The notes beneath the pieces are model-generated. The model saw only the letters and a list, made by a program, of their open reading frames with translations. It was not told where the DNA came from and did not search any database. Positions 16,092 through 26,129 of a stretch of 64,000 bases of DNA are shown here, one piece after another. How positions within the stretch are numbered: position 1 is the first letter of the stretch; every line of letters begins with the position of its first letter. Both the position numbers and the translations under genes were made by a program. The DNA is from Hydromonas duriensis. GTDB taxonomy: Bacteria > Pseudomonadota > Gammaproteobacteria > Burkholderiales > Burkholderiaceae. The DNA lies in NCBI RefSeq assembly GCF_004363775.1, contig NZ_SNZE01000001.1:1-64000 (forward strand), read 5' to 3'.

Positions 16092-17845
16092 TGTTGAAAG
16101 GGGTGGCGTTATGGGCTTGTGTGTGTGTGTTGAGCGGCTGTGCCAGTGTATTGCCTGAACCTTACACGCCTGTTTTTGAAGCCACACGAACGGTTGATGC
16201 CAATGCCCCTTTAGTGCAAATGGTTCGCCGTGTTCAGCCCAAAGCTGCGCATGTTCAGCTTGCACCTACTCAAAGTGAGTCGATGAAAAAAAAGCAACAG
16301 AGTTTGTCAATGAGGCTTGAACAAGCAGTGCCCCAAGTCGAAGCGAACGCATCGGGTATTTATCCGCTGGCGGATGGGGTGCAAGCGTTTGCGGTGCGCA
16401 ATGCCTTGATTAAAAACGTCACTCATACGCTGGACTTGCAATATTACAGTTTACACACTGGTTTAAGTTCGCGCCTATTGATTCGGGAGCTGGTCAAGGC
16501 AGCTGATCGAGGGGTCAGGATTCGAATTTTGATTGACGATATGGATACGCTGGGGCGCGATAAAGAAATGACTGTTTTGGCGGCTCACGATAACATCGAA
16601 GTGCGTATTTTTAATCCAATTCGCCGCTTTCGCGGCACCGTGTTGTCGCGCAATCTGATGTTGGTCGCTAATTTGAGCACCCAACATCGACGCATGCACA
16701 ATAAAGTTTGGTTGGCAGATGGTGTGCTGGGTATTACGGGGGGGCGGAATATCGGCGACCGATATTTTAATGCCAACGAAAGTGATAATTTTTCTGACTT
16801 AGATGTGTTGTTAAGCGGTGCAGTGGTGGGACAAATGCAACGAAGTTTTGATGAATTTTGGAACTCAAACAACGCCATTCCAGTCGAACTGTTTGAAAAA
16901 GCCCCGCAGGTCAGCACTAAAGAAGATATTCAGAAAATGATTTTCAAAACCAATGCGCTGACACGAAAGGAACGAGTGGCTCGTCACCCTTACTTAAGCG
17001 CATTGAACGAGGCAGAGAATCATGTGTTGCCCGATATTTTGCCTAAACTGCTGTGGGGGGGCATTGATTTTTACAGTGATGCGCCCACCAAAGTCACAAC
17101 GCCTCCTGCCCAAAAAGATGTGCGCATACCGAATGAGGCCGACGTGCAGTCTTCGGGGTCGGCGATGTTTGACGCCCTTGTTTCAAAGATTCAACAAGCC
17201 AAGCGAGAAGTGATTATTGCCAGCCCCTATTTTTTACCAGGCGATGATTTTATTCAGCTCTTGCAAGGTTTGGTCAAAAAAGGGGTAGCGGTCACTCTCT
17301 TGAGTAATTCGTTAGAATCAAATGATGTTCCCTTGGTCAATGGCCCTTATTCTCGGTACCGTAAACCTCTACTCGAAGCGGGTGTAAAGATTTATGAGTT
17401 AAAGGGTTTTCCAAACGTAGGCGCAACCCCGCAATGGCGGCATCCAATATTCAGTTGGAAGGGGTCGCGCACCGCGCTCCACTCAAAAGCGGCGGTCATT
17501 GACGGAGAAGTCAGCTATGTGGGTTCAATGAATCTTGACCCGCGTTCCGTGGTCTGGAATACTGAAGCGGGCATCCTTTCACGTCAGCCTGATTTTGCTA
17601 AAAATGTGCGCAATGCTTTGCTCAATGCAATGTCTTTAGACTACAGTTATGCCGTGATTTTGAACCATAAAGGGCAACTGGAATGGCGCACGAATGAAAA
17701 CAGTGGGGGGGCGCAATCGCCCGTTGAGATGATACAACCAGAACCTGCTATGAATGGGGGGAGAGTTATTTTACGAGAGCGAGGCAATTTTTGGCGACGT
17801 TTACAAAGAAATATCGGCGCTTGCTTGCCCGAAAATTTTTTGTAA
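16088..17845 (+). CDS. Phospholipase D-family lipoprotein (cardiolipin synthase C-like)
   Basis: The start at 16088 overlaps the previous stop as ATGA and gives a 585-residue protein with a lipoprotein signal ending LSGCAS. Two HKD catalytic motifs are present: HNKVWLADGVLGITGGRNIGDRYF region in the first half and HSKAAVIDG followed by GSMNLDPRS in the second, the layout of bacterial ClsC/PLD phosphatidyltransferases. It probably exchanges phosphatidyl groups at the envelope to make cardiolipin or a related lipid. ClsC partners with YmdB in enterobacteria; no such gene is visible here. Confidence 0.87.
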   Translation: MMLKGVALWACVCVLSGCASVLPEPYTPVFEATRTVDANAPLVQMVRRVQPKAAHVQLAPTQSESMKKKQQSLSMRLEQAVPQVEANASGIYPLADGVQAFAVRNALIKNVTHTLDLQYYSLHTGLSSRLLIRELVKAADRGVRIRILIDDMDTLGRDKEMTVLAAHDNIEVRIFNPIRRFRGTVLSRNLMLVANLSTQHRRMHNKVWLADGVLGITGGRNIGDRYFNANESDNFSDLDVLLSGAVVGQMQRSFDEFWNSNNAIPVELFEKAPQVSTKEDIQKMIFKTNALTRKERVARHPYLSALNEAENHVLPDILPKLLWGGIDFYSDAPTKVTTPPAQKDVRIPNEADVQSSGSAMFDALVSKIQQAKREVIIASPYFLPGDDFIQLLQGLVKKGVAVTLLSNSLESNDVPLVNGPYSRYRKPLLEAGVKIYELKGFPNVGATPQWRHPIFSWKGSRTALHSKAAVIDGEVSYVGSMNLDPRSVVWNTEAGILSRQPDFAKNVRNALLNAMSLDYSYAVILNHKGQLEWRTNENSGGAQSPVEMIQPEPAMNGGRVILRERGNFWRRLQRNIGACLPENFL

Positions 17846-17863
17846 AATCACCGTGATTTTTGG
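17844..17863 (+). terminator. Weak stem-loop after the phospholipase D gene
   Basis: AAAATCA and TGATTTT (17844-17850, 17854-17860) pair around CCG, followed by few T residues. The stem starts just at the stop codon. The 230 bases from here to mreB show no gene. Confidence 0.35.
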
Positions 17864-18024
17864 CAAAAATAACGTATGAAAATCAACGAGCTTGTTGAAT
17901 TTGCGCTATGATTACGTGTTTTACACGGGTGTGCGAAAAGTCGCATGCGGCTGCCAAAGTACGCACCCACTGAATACTGAATTAATAAAATCGAGATGGG
18001 CGATTTTGTTGAAAATTAACTTAA

Positions 18025-19134
<1,110 letters not shown>

Positions 19135-19174
19135 TTATTGACGCATAGCGGTTAGGTTCGGAGTTCAACGCGTC

Positions 19175-20122
19175 ATGAAAAATGATTATCAATTATTTCG
19201 TCGCACCACGCCAAAGTGGGCAAGGCTTGTTTTTGCAAGTGCGTTTGCGATTGTTCTCATGCTTGTTGATGGTAAAGCCCATCACTTGCAATGGGTGCGT
19301 GCGACCATCAGTTCAAGTTTGGGCTTGGTGCAAACGCCTTTGCATGCCGCTCGAACTTGGTTTTCTGACGCCTTTTTTCATGTTTATGATTTAGAGCGCT
19401 TGGCGTTGGACAACCAAAAATTGATAGCGATGAATCAAGAGCAAGCCGCGCGGCTTGCTCTCTTGAACCAAGTCGAGCAAGACAACAATGTGTTGCGTGA
19501 GCAACAAGGTCTAAAACTTGAGCAAAAAACCCCGTCATTAGCCGCTCAGGTTTTGTATCAAGTGGTCGACCCTTATGCCCGTAAGCTCGTGCTCAACAAA
19601 GGTAGTCAAGATGGTGTTGTGGCAGGTCAACCCGTCATCACCTCAAAAGGGTTGCTGGGGCAAATTACAGGCGTTACGCCCATCACATCTGAACTCACAT
19701 TGATTTTAGATACCAAAATTAACGTGCCCGTTCAGTTGGAGCATGATCCTAAAGTGAGAGGTTTTATCTCGGGGCATACTTCAGAAGGTTTGTTGTCTTT
19801 ACGGTTTTTTAGTACAGAAGTACACTTGAATGTTGATAACGTTTTTGTGACATCTGGTATAGACGGGCTGTATCCAGCGGGTTTGAAAGTTGGGCGAGTC
19901 AGTAAAATTGATACGGCGGCCGAAGGTTCGCAATCAACCATCACTGTTGTGCCCACGACCGAAGGCATGTCAACGCGCTACGTATTAATTTTGCAAGTGC
20001 CAGATGTTGCTCACATGGCAAAACGCAGCCAAGAGCAAGCCAGTCAAGTGGTTCAAGACGCAGAGCCTAATACACTGGGTGCAATTGCGCGTGCGCGAGC
20101 TAAAGAAAAGCAGGGGGATTGA
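19175..20122 (+). CDS. mreC: Rod shape-determining protein MreC
   Basis: This is a 315-residue bitopic inner-membrane protein with one transmembrane helix (about residues 17-35) and a coiled coil near 70-110 (LALDNQKLIAMNQEQAARL). The periplasmic double beta-barrel contains LVLNKGSQDGVVAGQPVITSKG-type sequence. MreC links MreB to PBP2 and promotes septum-independent wall synthesis. The C-terminal 35 residues are Gln/Ala-rich and poorly conserved. One base separates its stop from mreD. Confidence 0.95.
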   Translation: MKNDYQLFRRTTPKWARLVFASAFAIVLMLVDGKAHHLQWVRATISSSLGLVQTPLHAARTWFSDAFFHVYDLERLALDNQKLIAMNQEQAARLALLNQVEQDNNVLREQQGLKLEQKTPSLAAQVLYQVVDPYARKLVLNKGSQDGVVAGQPVITSKGLLGQITGVTPITSELTLILDTKINVPVQLEHDPKVRGFISGHTSEGLLSLRFFSTEVHLNVDNVFVTSGIDGLYPAGLKVGRVSKIDTAAEGSQSTITVVPTTEGMSTRYVLILQVPDVAHMAKRSQEQASQVVQDAEPNTLGAIARARAKEKQGD

Positions 20123-20123
20123 A

Positions 20124-20624
20124 ATGCGGGCAGAGCAATGGTTGGGTGCAGTTAAAGCACGTATTGTTTGGTTGACTCTTGTTGTGGCTTGGGCTTTATC
20201 TTTTTTGACGGTTCGCCAAACCGTATGGTTGGATTGGATGGGCTTTATCTTATTGTTTTGGACTTTGTACCAACCCAGCCGTATTTCGCTCGTCTTGGCG
20301 TTCATCATGGGAATTGTGATGGATGTGCAACAGGTGTCATTGCTCGGAGAGCACGCCTTAATGTATGTATGGCTGTTGTCAATTATGCGTTTTTTAACGC
20401 CACGTTTGCAATTTTCATCCGTATTTGCCCACGCGTTATATGGCACGGTTTTGATGCTTTGCGCCCAATTGTTGCGTGCTCTGGTGCATTTATTGGCTGG
20501 GCAGCCTGTTGACATATTGCAAATAGGTTGGGTGATTTTTGGCATGCTCGCTTGGATGATGCTCGCTTGGTTGTTAACGCGCAGCGCCCAATCACGAGCC
20601 ATGGGGTCTTGGGTGGCCAACTGA
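20124..20624 (+). CDS. mreD: Rod shape-determining protein MreD
   Basis: I place the start at the ATG at 20124, one base after the mreC stop, giving 166 residues; the frame is open further upstream inside mreC but that part is not MreD-like. Five hydrophobic helices fill the protein, with the family pattern FIMGIVMDVQQVSLLGEHAL in the middle. MreD works with MreC, RodA and PBP2 in the elongasome. It is followed 10 bases later by mrdA. Confidence 0.93.
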   Translation: MRAEQWLGAVKARIVWLTLVVAWALSFLTVRQTVWLDWMGFILLFWTLYQPSRISLVLAFIMGIVMDVQQVSLLGEHALMYVWLLSIMRFLTPRLQFSSVFAHALYGTVLMLCAQLLRALVHLLAGQPVDILQIGWVIFGMLAWMMLAWLLTRSAQSRAMGSWVAN

Positions 20625-20634
20625 GCTTGTTCAT

Positions 20635-22590
20635 ATGCACATTGATTATTCGAAAAGCACTTCTCAACAAGAATTATTTAAGCGCAGACTACTTGTCGCA
20701 CAACTTTTAGTGCTCGTGTGTTTTGGCATATTGGTGGCTCGTTTTGTGTACTTGCAAGTAGTGCGTCACGAGGCCTTTGACCGTAAAGCCGAAAGTAACC
20801 GCACATCAATGGTGCCCGTTACCCCCGAACGCGGTTCTATTTTTGATCGTTATGGCGTGCCTTTGGCGAAAAATAGTATCGGGTTTTCTTTGGAAATCTC
20901 GCCCGATGACTTAGAGCGCGTGAGTCCAAAAGAAACCACGGATGAAGCCATTGCGCGGGTCATTGAGCGCATCAGAACGATTATAAATATCACTGACGCG
21001 GATATTAAAAAATTCAAAAAAATCAAAGAAGATGCGGCTTCGCATGATTCTATCCCCATTCGAGTCAAGCTGACCGAAGATGAGGTGGCTCGTTTTTCAG
21101 TGGAGCAATTTAGATTCAAGGGCGTAGAAATCAAAAAACAATCGTTCCGTGAGTACCCTAATGGTTCGATGGGTGTGCATGTTGTGGGCTATGTTGGGCG
21201 TTTGAACAAACAAGATAAGTTGCGTCTAGAAGAAGAACAATTGAGTGAAATTTATCGGGGTACTACGCATATTGGTCGCACAGGCATTGAGCAAAGTTAC
21301 GAGTCTATTTTGCATGGCAAAACAGGTTATCAGATGCTTGAAGTGTATGCTGGCGGCCACAGTTTAAGGGAATTGGGTAGTCAGCCACCTGTCAATGGTC
21401 TGAACGTGAAATTGACGATTGACGCCTATGTTCAATCTTCAGCAGAAAAAGCGTTTGCAGGCCGTCGGGGTGCTTTGGTGGCTATTGAGCCTTCAACAGG
21501 TGAAGTGCTGGCTTTCGTGAGTTCCCCTACGTATGACCCCAATCTGTTTTTGGACGGTATTTCCATGGACGATTGGAAAGGTTTGAATGAATCAAAAAAC
21601 AAACCCCTTTTAAATCGTGCCTTACGAGGAGGTTATCCTCCAGGCTCAACGTATAAGCCATTTATGGCGTTGGCGGCATTGCACTCGGGCGCACGAGACC
21701 GTGATTTGGTGATTCAAGATGGTGGTATTTATAATTTTGGCGGTCATAAATATCGTGACAGTACAGGCGGACGCGGTCACGGTGCTGTCAATATGTTCAC
21801 CTCAATCGCAGTGTCATCCGATGTGTACTACTATGACTTGGCTTACAAAATGGGGGTTGATTTAATCCATCAAGAAATGACCCGTTTTGGTTTTGGGCAA
21901 AAAACTGGAATTGATTTAATTGGTGAGTCAGCTGGTTTGTTGCCCTCGAGTGAGTGGGCTTTGAAACGCGAAAATCGAGAGTGGGCACCAGGTCGTACCA
22001 TTAACTTGGGCATTGGTCAGGGCGAAAACACCATGACTATTTTGCAATTGGCCACAGGTGTTGCCACCATTGCAAATGGTGGCGTGCGCATGAAACCATA
22101 TTTGCTCAAAGCTAAAATTGACCCTGTGACGGGGCAGGAAACTGAAATAGCCCCAGAAGTTGCTTTAGATTTAAAAATTCCAGCCGCAGACATTGATTTG
22201 GTCCGTCGAGCTATGGTTCAGGTGAACATCTCAGGTACAGGGCGTGGGATATTTAATGGTTTACCTGGGCAAGTTGCAGGAAAAACGGGTACGGCTCAGG
22301 TGTTTACTGTTGCGCAAAATTCAACGTACAAACAAAGTGTGAGAGGTGAGTTCTCACGCGATCACTCACTGTACATCGCATTTTATCCAGCCGACCATCC
22401 TAAAATCGCTGTGGCGACCATTGTCGAGAATGCGGGCTTCGGTGCCAGTGCGGCCGCTCCCTTGGTGCGTGATGTGCTCAAAGCGTTCAATGAGTCACAG
22501 GCTGGTAAACGATTTGACACGCCCACGATTATGAATCCTCAAAGTGTTTCGTCGCAAACCAATGATACGACAAAGGCGGGTAAGCCATGA
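20635..22590 (+). CDS. mrdA: Penicillin-binding protein 2 (peptidoglycan D,D-transpeptidase MrdA)
   Basis: This is a 651-residue class B PBP with an N-terminal transmembrane helix (about 20-42). Its PBP dimer domain begins PERGSIFDRYG and has GVHVVGYVGRLN. The transpeptidase domain has the SxxK motif in PPGSTYKPF (about residue 338), SSD as the second motif in VSSDVYYYD, and KTG in AGKTGTAQVF. It crosslinks side-wall peptidoglycan as the partner of RodA. Its stop overlaps the rodA start by 4 bases. The length is normal. Confidence 0.97.
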   Translation: MHIDYSKSTSQQELFKRRLLVAQLLVLVCFGILVARFVYLQVVRHEAFDRKAESNRTSMVPVTPERGSIFDRYGVPLAKNSIGFSLEISPDDLERVSPKETTDEAIARVIERIRTIINITDADIKKFKKIKEDAASHDSIPIRVKLTEDEVARFSVEQFRFKGVEIKKQSFREYPNGSMGVHVVGYVGRLNKQDKLRLEEEQLSEIYRGTTHIGRTGIEQSYESILHGKTGYQMLEVYAGGHSLRELGSQPPVNGLNVKLTIDAYVQSSAEKAFAGRRGALVAIEPSTGEVLAFVSSPTYDPNLFLDGISMDDWKGLNESKNKPLLNRALRGGYPPGSTYKPFMALAALHSGARDRDLVIQDGGIYNFGGHKYRDSTGGRGHGAVNMFTSIAVSSDVYYYDLAYKMGVDLIHQEMTRFGFGQKTGIDLIGESAGLLPSSEWALKRENREWAPGRTINLGIGQGENTMTILQLATGVATIANGGVRMKPYLLKAKIDPVTGQETEIAPEVALDLKIPAADIDLVRRAMVQVNISGTGRGIFNGLPGQVAGKTGTAQVFTVAQNSTYKQSVRGEFSRDHSLYIAFYPADHPKIAVATIVENAGFGASAAAPLVRDVLKAFNESQAGKRFDTPTIMNPQSVSSQTNDTTKAGKP

Positions 22591-23696
22591 GATTAAGCCA
22601 TCAATCCGAGTTAGCTGGATTGCGCAAAATTTTTGCCCCATTAGATGGAGCCATGATTTTAATTTTGGTGCTGATTGCAGCCTTAAGCATCGTGGCGATG
22701 TACAGCGCTTCGTCTGATATTCCAGAACGCTTCCCTGATCACATCCGCAACTTAGGCATAGGTTTTGTGGTCATGCTCGCCTTCGCTTATATTCCCCCAC
22801 AATGGCTGATGAAGGCGGCTGTTCCTTTATATGTTATCGGTGTTGTATTGTTAATCGCTGTGGCATTGTTTGGGCAAACCAAATTGGGCGCAAAACGTTG
22901 GCTCAATGTGGGGATAGTGATTCAGCCATCTGAATTGCTTAAAATCGCTGTGCCTTTAATGTTGTCGTATTACTTTCATTTAACGGGCATCGTTTCTGGA
23001 AGACAGGCATGGTTTAGTTTTGGTTTGGCTGGCGTATTGTTGCTTATTCCCTTTTTATTGATTGCCAAGCAGCCCGACTTGGGAACAGCTCTCTTGGTGG
23101 TGTTTGCAGGCTCGTATGTGATTTTCTTTGCAGGCTTGAGTTGGAAAGTGATTTGGGGGCTTATTGGCACTGTCGTCTTTAGTTTCCCTATCATTTGGCA
23201 GTTTTTAAAACCCTACCAACGCACGCGGATTGAAGTGTTGCTCGACCCGACGTCAGATCCTCGCGGGGCTGGTTTTCATATCTTGCAGGCTGAGACGGCT
23301 ATTGGTTCGGGCGGCTGGTTAGGTAAAGGTTTTGAGCAGGGTACTCAAACGCATTTGAAATTTTTGCCCGAACGCAGTACCGACTTTCTTGTGGCGGTGT
23401 TATCTGAAGAGTTTGGTCTGATTGGTGTCATTTTGCTTCTTGTGCTATACTTGATGCTGATTTTTCGTGGCTTGTCGATTGCGCATGGCGCGTCCACGAG
23501 ATTCGAACGTCTGCTGGCGAGTGCCATTACTATGATTATTTTCACTTATGCGTTTGTGAACATGGGCATGGTGGCGGGTATGTTGCCAGTGGTTGGAGTG
23601 CCACTGCCGTTTATGAGTTATGGCGGAACCGCGTTGATTACCTTAGGCGTGGGTTGTGGCATGTTAATGGGTGTGCGCCACCATCGAATCAGATGA
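22587..23696 (+). CDS. rodA: Rod shape-determining protein RodA (SEDS glycosyltransferase)
   Basis: This is a 369-residue polytopic membrane protein with about ten hydrophobic helices. SEDS family signatures include LGAKRWLNVG, QPSELLKIAVP, KQPDLGTALLV (with the catalytic Asp), DPRGAGFHILQAETAIGSGG and the C-terminal LPFMSYGGTALITLG. RodA polymerises lipid II into glycan strands with PBP2. It overlaps mrdA by ATGA, and rlpA follows 78 bases later. Confidence 0.97.
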   Translation: MRLSHQSELAGLRKIFAPLDGAMILILVLIAALSIVAMYSASSDIPERFPDHIRNLGIGFVVMLAFAYIPPQWLMKAAVPLYVIGVVLLIAVALFGQTKLGAKRWLNVGIVIQPSELLKIAVPLMLSYYFHLTGIVSGRQAWFSFGLAGVLLLIPFLLIAKQPDLGTALLVVFAGSYVIFFAGLSWKVIWGLIGTVVFSFPIIWQFLKPYQRTRIEVLLDPTSDPRGAGFHILQAETAIGSGGWLGKGFEQGTQTHLKFLPERSTDFLVAVLSEEFGLIGVILLLVLYLMLIFRGLSIAHGASTRFERLLASAITMIIFTYAFVNMGMVAGMLPVVGVPLPFMSYGGTALITLGVGCGMLMGVRHHRIR

Positions 23697-23774
23697 TGCA
23701 CACTTGTGGGTAAAAAGACCTCCTATAATAAATAATAACCAGTCTAACACCCCGTCTATAAGGAGTAGGACGGA

Positions 23775-24290
23775 ATGATTCGTTTGAAAACACGTCGGCG
23801 TATTGTGCTGGCAATAGGGGCAACCGCTTTTGTTACTGTAGCATCAATGAGCGCGTTTACCTCTGCGAAAGAAATAGCAACTGCCAATGCGGTGGTTGCA
23901 GATTACCCTGTAAATGGGGCTACTGCGCTTGAGTCTAAAGTACCTAGTGTTAATGTGCAAAAAACCAGTTTTGCACCGACAGACACTAAATTACGTGCTT
24001 TGCAAACAGGTGTTGCCTCGTATTACGGTCCTGGGTTCCACGGCCGACGCACTGCAAATGGTGAAACATTTAATATGAATGCCATGACAGCTGCCCATCG
24101 TACCTTGCCGTTTGGGACTAAGTTAAAGGTCACGAACCTAAACAATGGTCAAAGTACTATTGTGCGAGTGAATGACCGCGGACCTTATGTGGGTGGTCGT
24201 ATTATTGATTTGTCAGTTGCAGCCGCTAAACAAATTGGCTCGACAACTTCAGGCACTGCACAAGTGAAGTTGGAAGTGGTTGAGCAATAA
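23775..24290 (+). CDS. rlpA: RlpA-like double-psi beta-barrel protein (no SPOR domain)
   Basis: This is a 171-residue exported protein with a Sec signal (basic MIRLKTRRR start, hydrophobic stretch to about residue 30) and no lipobox. The DPBB domain fills the C-terminal half: GVASYYGPGFHGRRTANGE, MTAAHRTLPFG, VRVNDRGPYVGGR and IDLSVAAAKQIG, keeping the Asp and His proposed to be catalytic in RlpA transglycosylases. RlpA usually has a C-terminal SPOR domain that binds denuded glycan; here the protein stops after the barrel. Following rodA is a conserved arrangement. Confidence 0.88.
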   Translation: MIRLKTRRRIVLAIGATAFVTVASMSAFTSAKEIATANAVVADYPVNGATALESKVPSVNVQKTSFAPTDTKLRALQTGVASYYGPGFHGRRTANGETFNMNAMTAAHRTLPFGTKLKVTNLNNGQSTIVRVNDRGPYVGGRIIDLSVAAAKQIGSTTSGTAQVKLEVVEQ

Positions 24291-24330
24291 TATTTGTTTG
24301 TTGCACTCAAATCAAATACACCATCGCATT

Positions 24331-24357
24331 AAACGCCACCTAAAAGGTGGCGTTTTT
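24331..24357 (+). terminator. Intrinsic terminator of the mre/mrd operon
   Basis: AAACGCCACC and GGTGGCGTTT (24331-24340 and 24346-24355) form a 10-base stem with a TAAAA loop, ending in TTTTT. It closes the operon after rlpA. Confidence 0.88.
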
Positions 24358-24432
24358 ATATACTCGTCATTCGCAATAGTGGTTGACCTTCAAGCTTGAT
24401 TTTTAACCAAGACGATTTCGATTTATACGCGT

Positions 24433-26115
24433 TTATTTGTTGGGAACGATAAGCGATGTTCCCGTGCCGCGTGGGTCTGAGACAGGCATAGGTTGATCCT
24501 GACGTATTAAAATGGCTTGCACATCCCCCGTCCAACCTTGGTTCTCTAATTTGTAGCCACGGTCTTGCAATGCTTTGGCTAAATAGCCACGTATGGGTTT
24601 GTAAGGCTCAAAAAAGATGGTGTCTTTGGGTAACAGTTGATGATGAAAGCGCATCGCCGCAACAGCACCCCTCAAGGGCATCTTGTAATCATATATGTTG
24701 GTGATGGTTTGAAAAATAGAAGTAAAGATTCGAGAACCACCAGGTGTGCCTATGACCAAAACTGGGGTGTCTTTTTTAGTCAAAATGGTTGGACTCATCG
24801 ATGAAAGGGGGCGTTTATGGGGTGCGATGGCATTGGCATCCCCGCCGACCACGCCGAATAGATTGGGTGCGCCAGGCTTGCTTGAAAAATCATCCATCTC
24901 ATCATTGAGAAGAAATCCCGCACCTTCAACCACGACGCCGCTGCCGTAGTCGCCGTTTAGGGTGTAGGTGTTTGATACCGCATTCCCCCACTTGTCGACG
25001 ATGGAAAAGTGTGTGGTTTGAGGTTTTTCAAGTCCAGCTTTGATGTTGGGCGTTGGAGAGATGGTTTTCGGATTGACTTCAGCGGCTCGTTGTTCGACGT
25101 ACGTGTCATCCAACAAGCGAGTAACGGGCACATTGACAAAAGCGGGATCGCCCAAATATTTTGCACGATCGGCAAAGACCCGTTTTTCCATTTCCGATAC
25201 CAAATGGATGTATTTAGGCGAATTGAGCGGCACTTGATTGAAATGAGGCGCCAGATTCGCTTTCATTTTGAGCAGTTGCAATAATGCAATGCCACCTGAA
25301 CTTGGCGGAGGGGCTGTAATGACATTAAACCCATTCCATTCGACTTGAAGGGGCTCGCGCCAAACGGCTTGATATTGTTTCAAATCCTCTTTCGTGATGA
25401 TGCCTTTTTGGTTTTTGCTCATTTGTGTCACGAGCAAGTCAGCCGTATGACCTTCATAAAATTCCGGTGCACCATTTTGAGCAATTCTGCGCAAGGTTTG
25501 TTCCAGTTCGGGCTGGACAAAACGTTGCCCTGTTTTCATGCCTTTAAAGTATTGGGCAAAATTGGTGGCACTAAAATCCTTAAGGGAGGCATTTCGGGTG
25601 TCATTTAAATACTTTGACACGGTGAAGCCTTTTTGGGCGTAACGAATCGCTGGTGCGAGCACCTGCGCCCATTTTAAACGACCAAAACGCTGATGAGCAG
25701 CCCACATTCCTTTAACCGTGCCAGGTACAGCGACCGCCAAATTGCCGATTAGGCTCAGGTTTTCAATGACATTTCCCTTGTCATCCAAATACATATTGGC
25801 GGTTGCCGCTTGAGGAGCGACCTCACGGTAATCTAAAAAATACGGCTTTCCATCCAAAAAAATAGTCATAAATCCACCTCCGCCTAAGTTGCCCGCATCT
25901 GGTTTGGTCACTGCTAATGTAAACGCCGTGGCAACTGAAGCATCAACGGCATTGCCCCCTTGGCGTAATATTTCCTTGGCGGCAATGGCCCCGTATGCGT
26001 CAGGGGCTGCGACAGCCGCTGATTTTAAATCTTTCGCATCGCAATATCGGGTCGTTACGCCCATGCTCAGAATCAAAGCTGTAAACAATAAACCTAAAAA
26101 ATTCGATGTTTTCAT
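24433..26115 (-). CDS. ggt: Gamma-glutamyltransferase (glutathione hydrolase proenzyme)
   Basis: I choose the ATG at 26115, with GGGAG upstream, giving 560 residues with a Sec signal peptide (cut near residue 26). The enzyme is an autoprocessed periplasmic Ntn-hydrolase that cleaves glutathione and gamma-glutamyl compounds. The processing/catalytic Thr is in the TTHFSIVD motif near residue 368. Other signatures are GGNAVDASVATAF, the NLGGGGFM region, PLSSMSPTIL and GTPGGSRI. It lies 14 bases after the pseudouridine synthase gene on the same strand, so the two are probably co-transcribed. Confidence 0.94.
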   Translation of the reverse strand: MKTSNFLGLLFTALILSMGVTTRYCDAKDLKSAAVAAPDAYGAIAAKEILRQGGNAVDASVATAFTLAVTKPDAGNLGGGGFMTIFLDGKPYFLDYREVAPQAATANMYLDDKGNVIENLSLIGNLAVAVPGTVKGMWAAHQRFGRLKWAQVLAPAIRYAQKGFTVSKYLNDTRNASLKDFSATNFAQYFKGMKTGQRFVQPELEQTLRRIAQNGAPEFYEGHTADLLVTQMSKNQKGIITKEDLKQYQAVWREPLQVEWNGFNVITAPPPSSGGIALLQLLKMKANLAPHFNQVPLNSPKYIHLVSEMEKRVFADRAKYLGDPAFVNVPVTRLLDDTYVEQRAAEVNPKTISPTPNIKAGLEKPQTTHFSIVDKWGNAVSNTYTLNGDYGSGVVVEGAGFLLNDEMDDFSSKPGAPNLFGVVGGDANAIAPHKRPLSSMSPTILTKKDTPVLVIGTPGGSRIFTSIFQTITNIYDYKMPLRGAVAAMRFHHQLLPKDTIFFEPYKPIRGYLAKALQDRGYKLENQGWTGDVQAILIRQDQPMPVSDPRGTGTSLIVPNK

Positions 26116-26129
26116 TTTGTCTCCCACTG

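Noticed and set aside
20004-20123. Longer MreD with 40 extra N-terminal residues
   Set aside because: The extra codons lie within mreC, and the ATG at 20124 gives the usual MreD N terminus.
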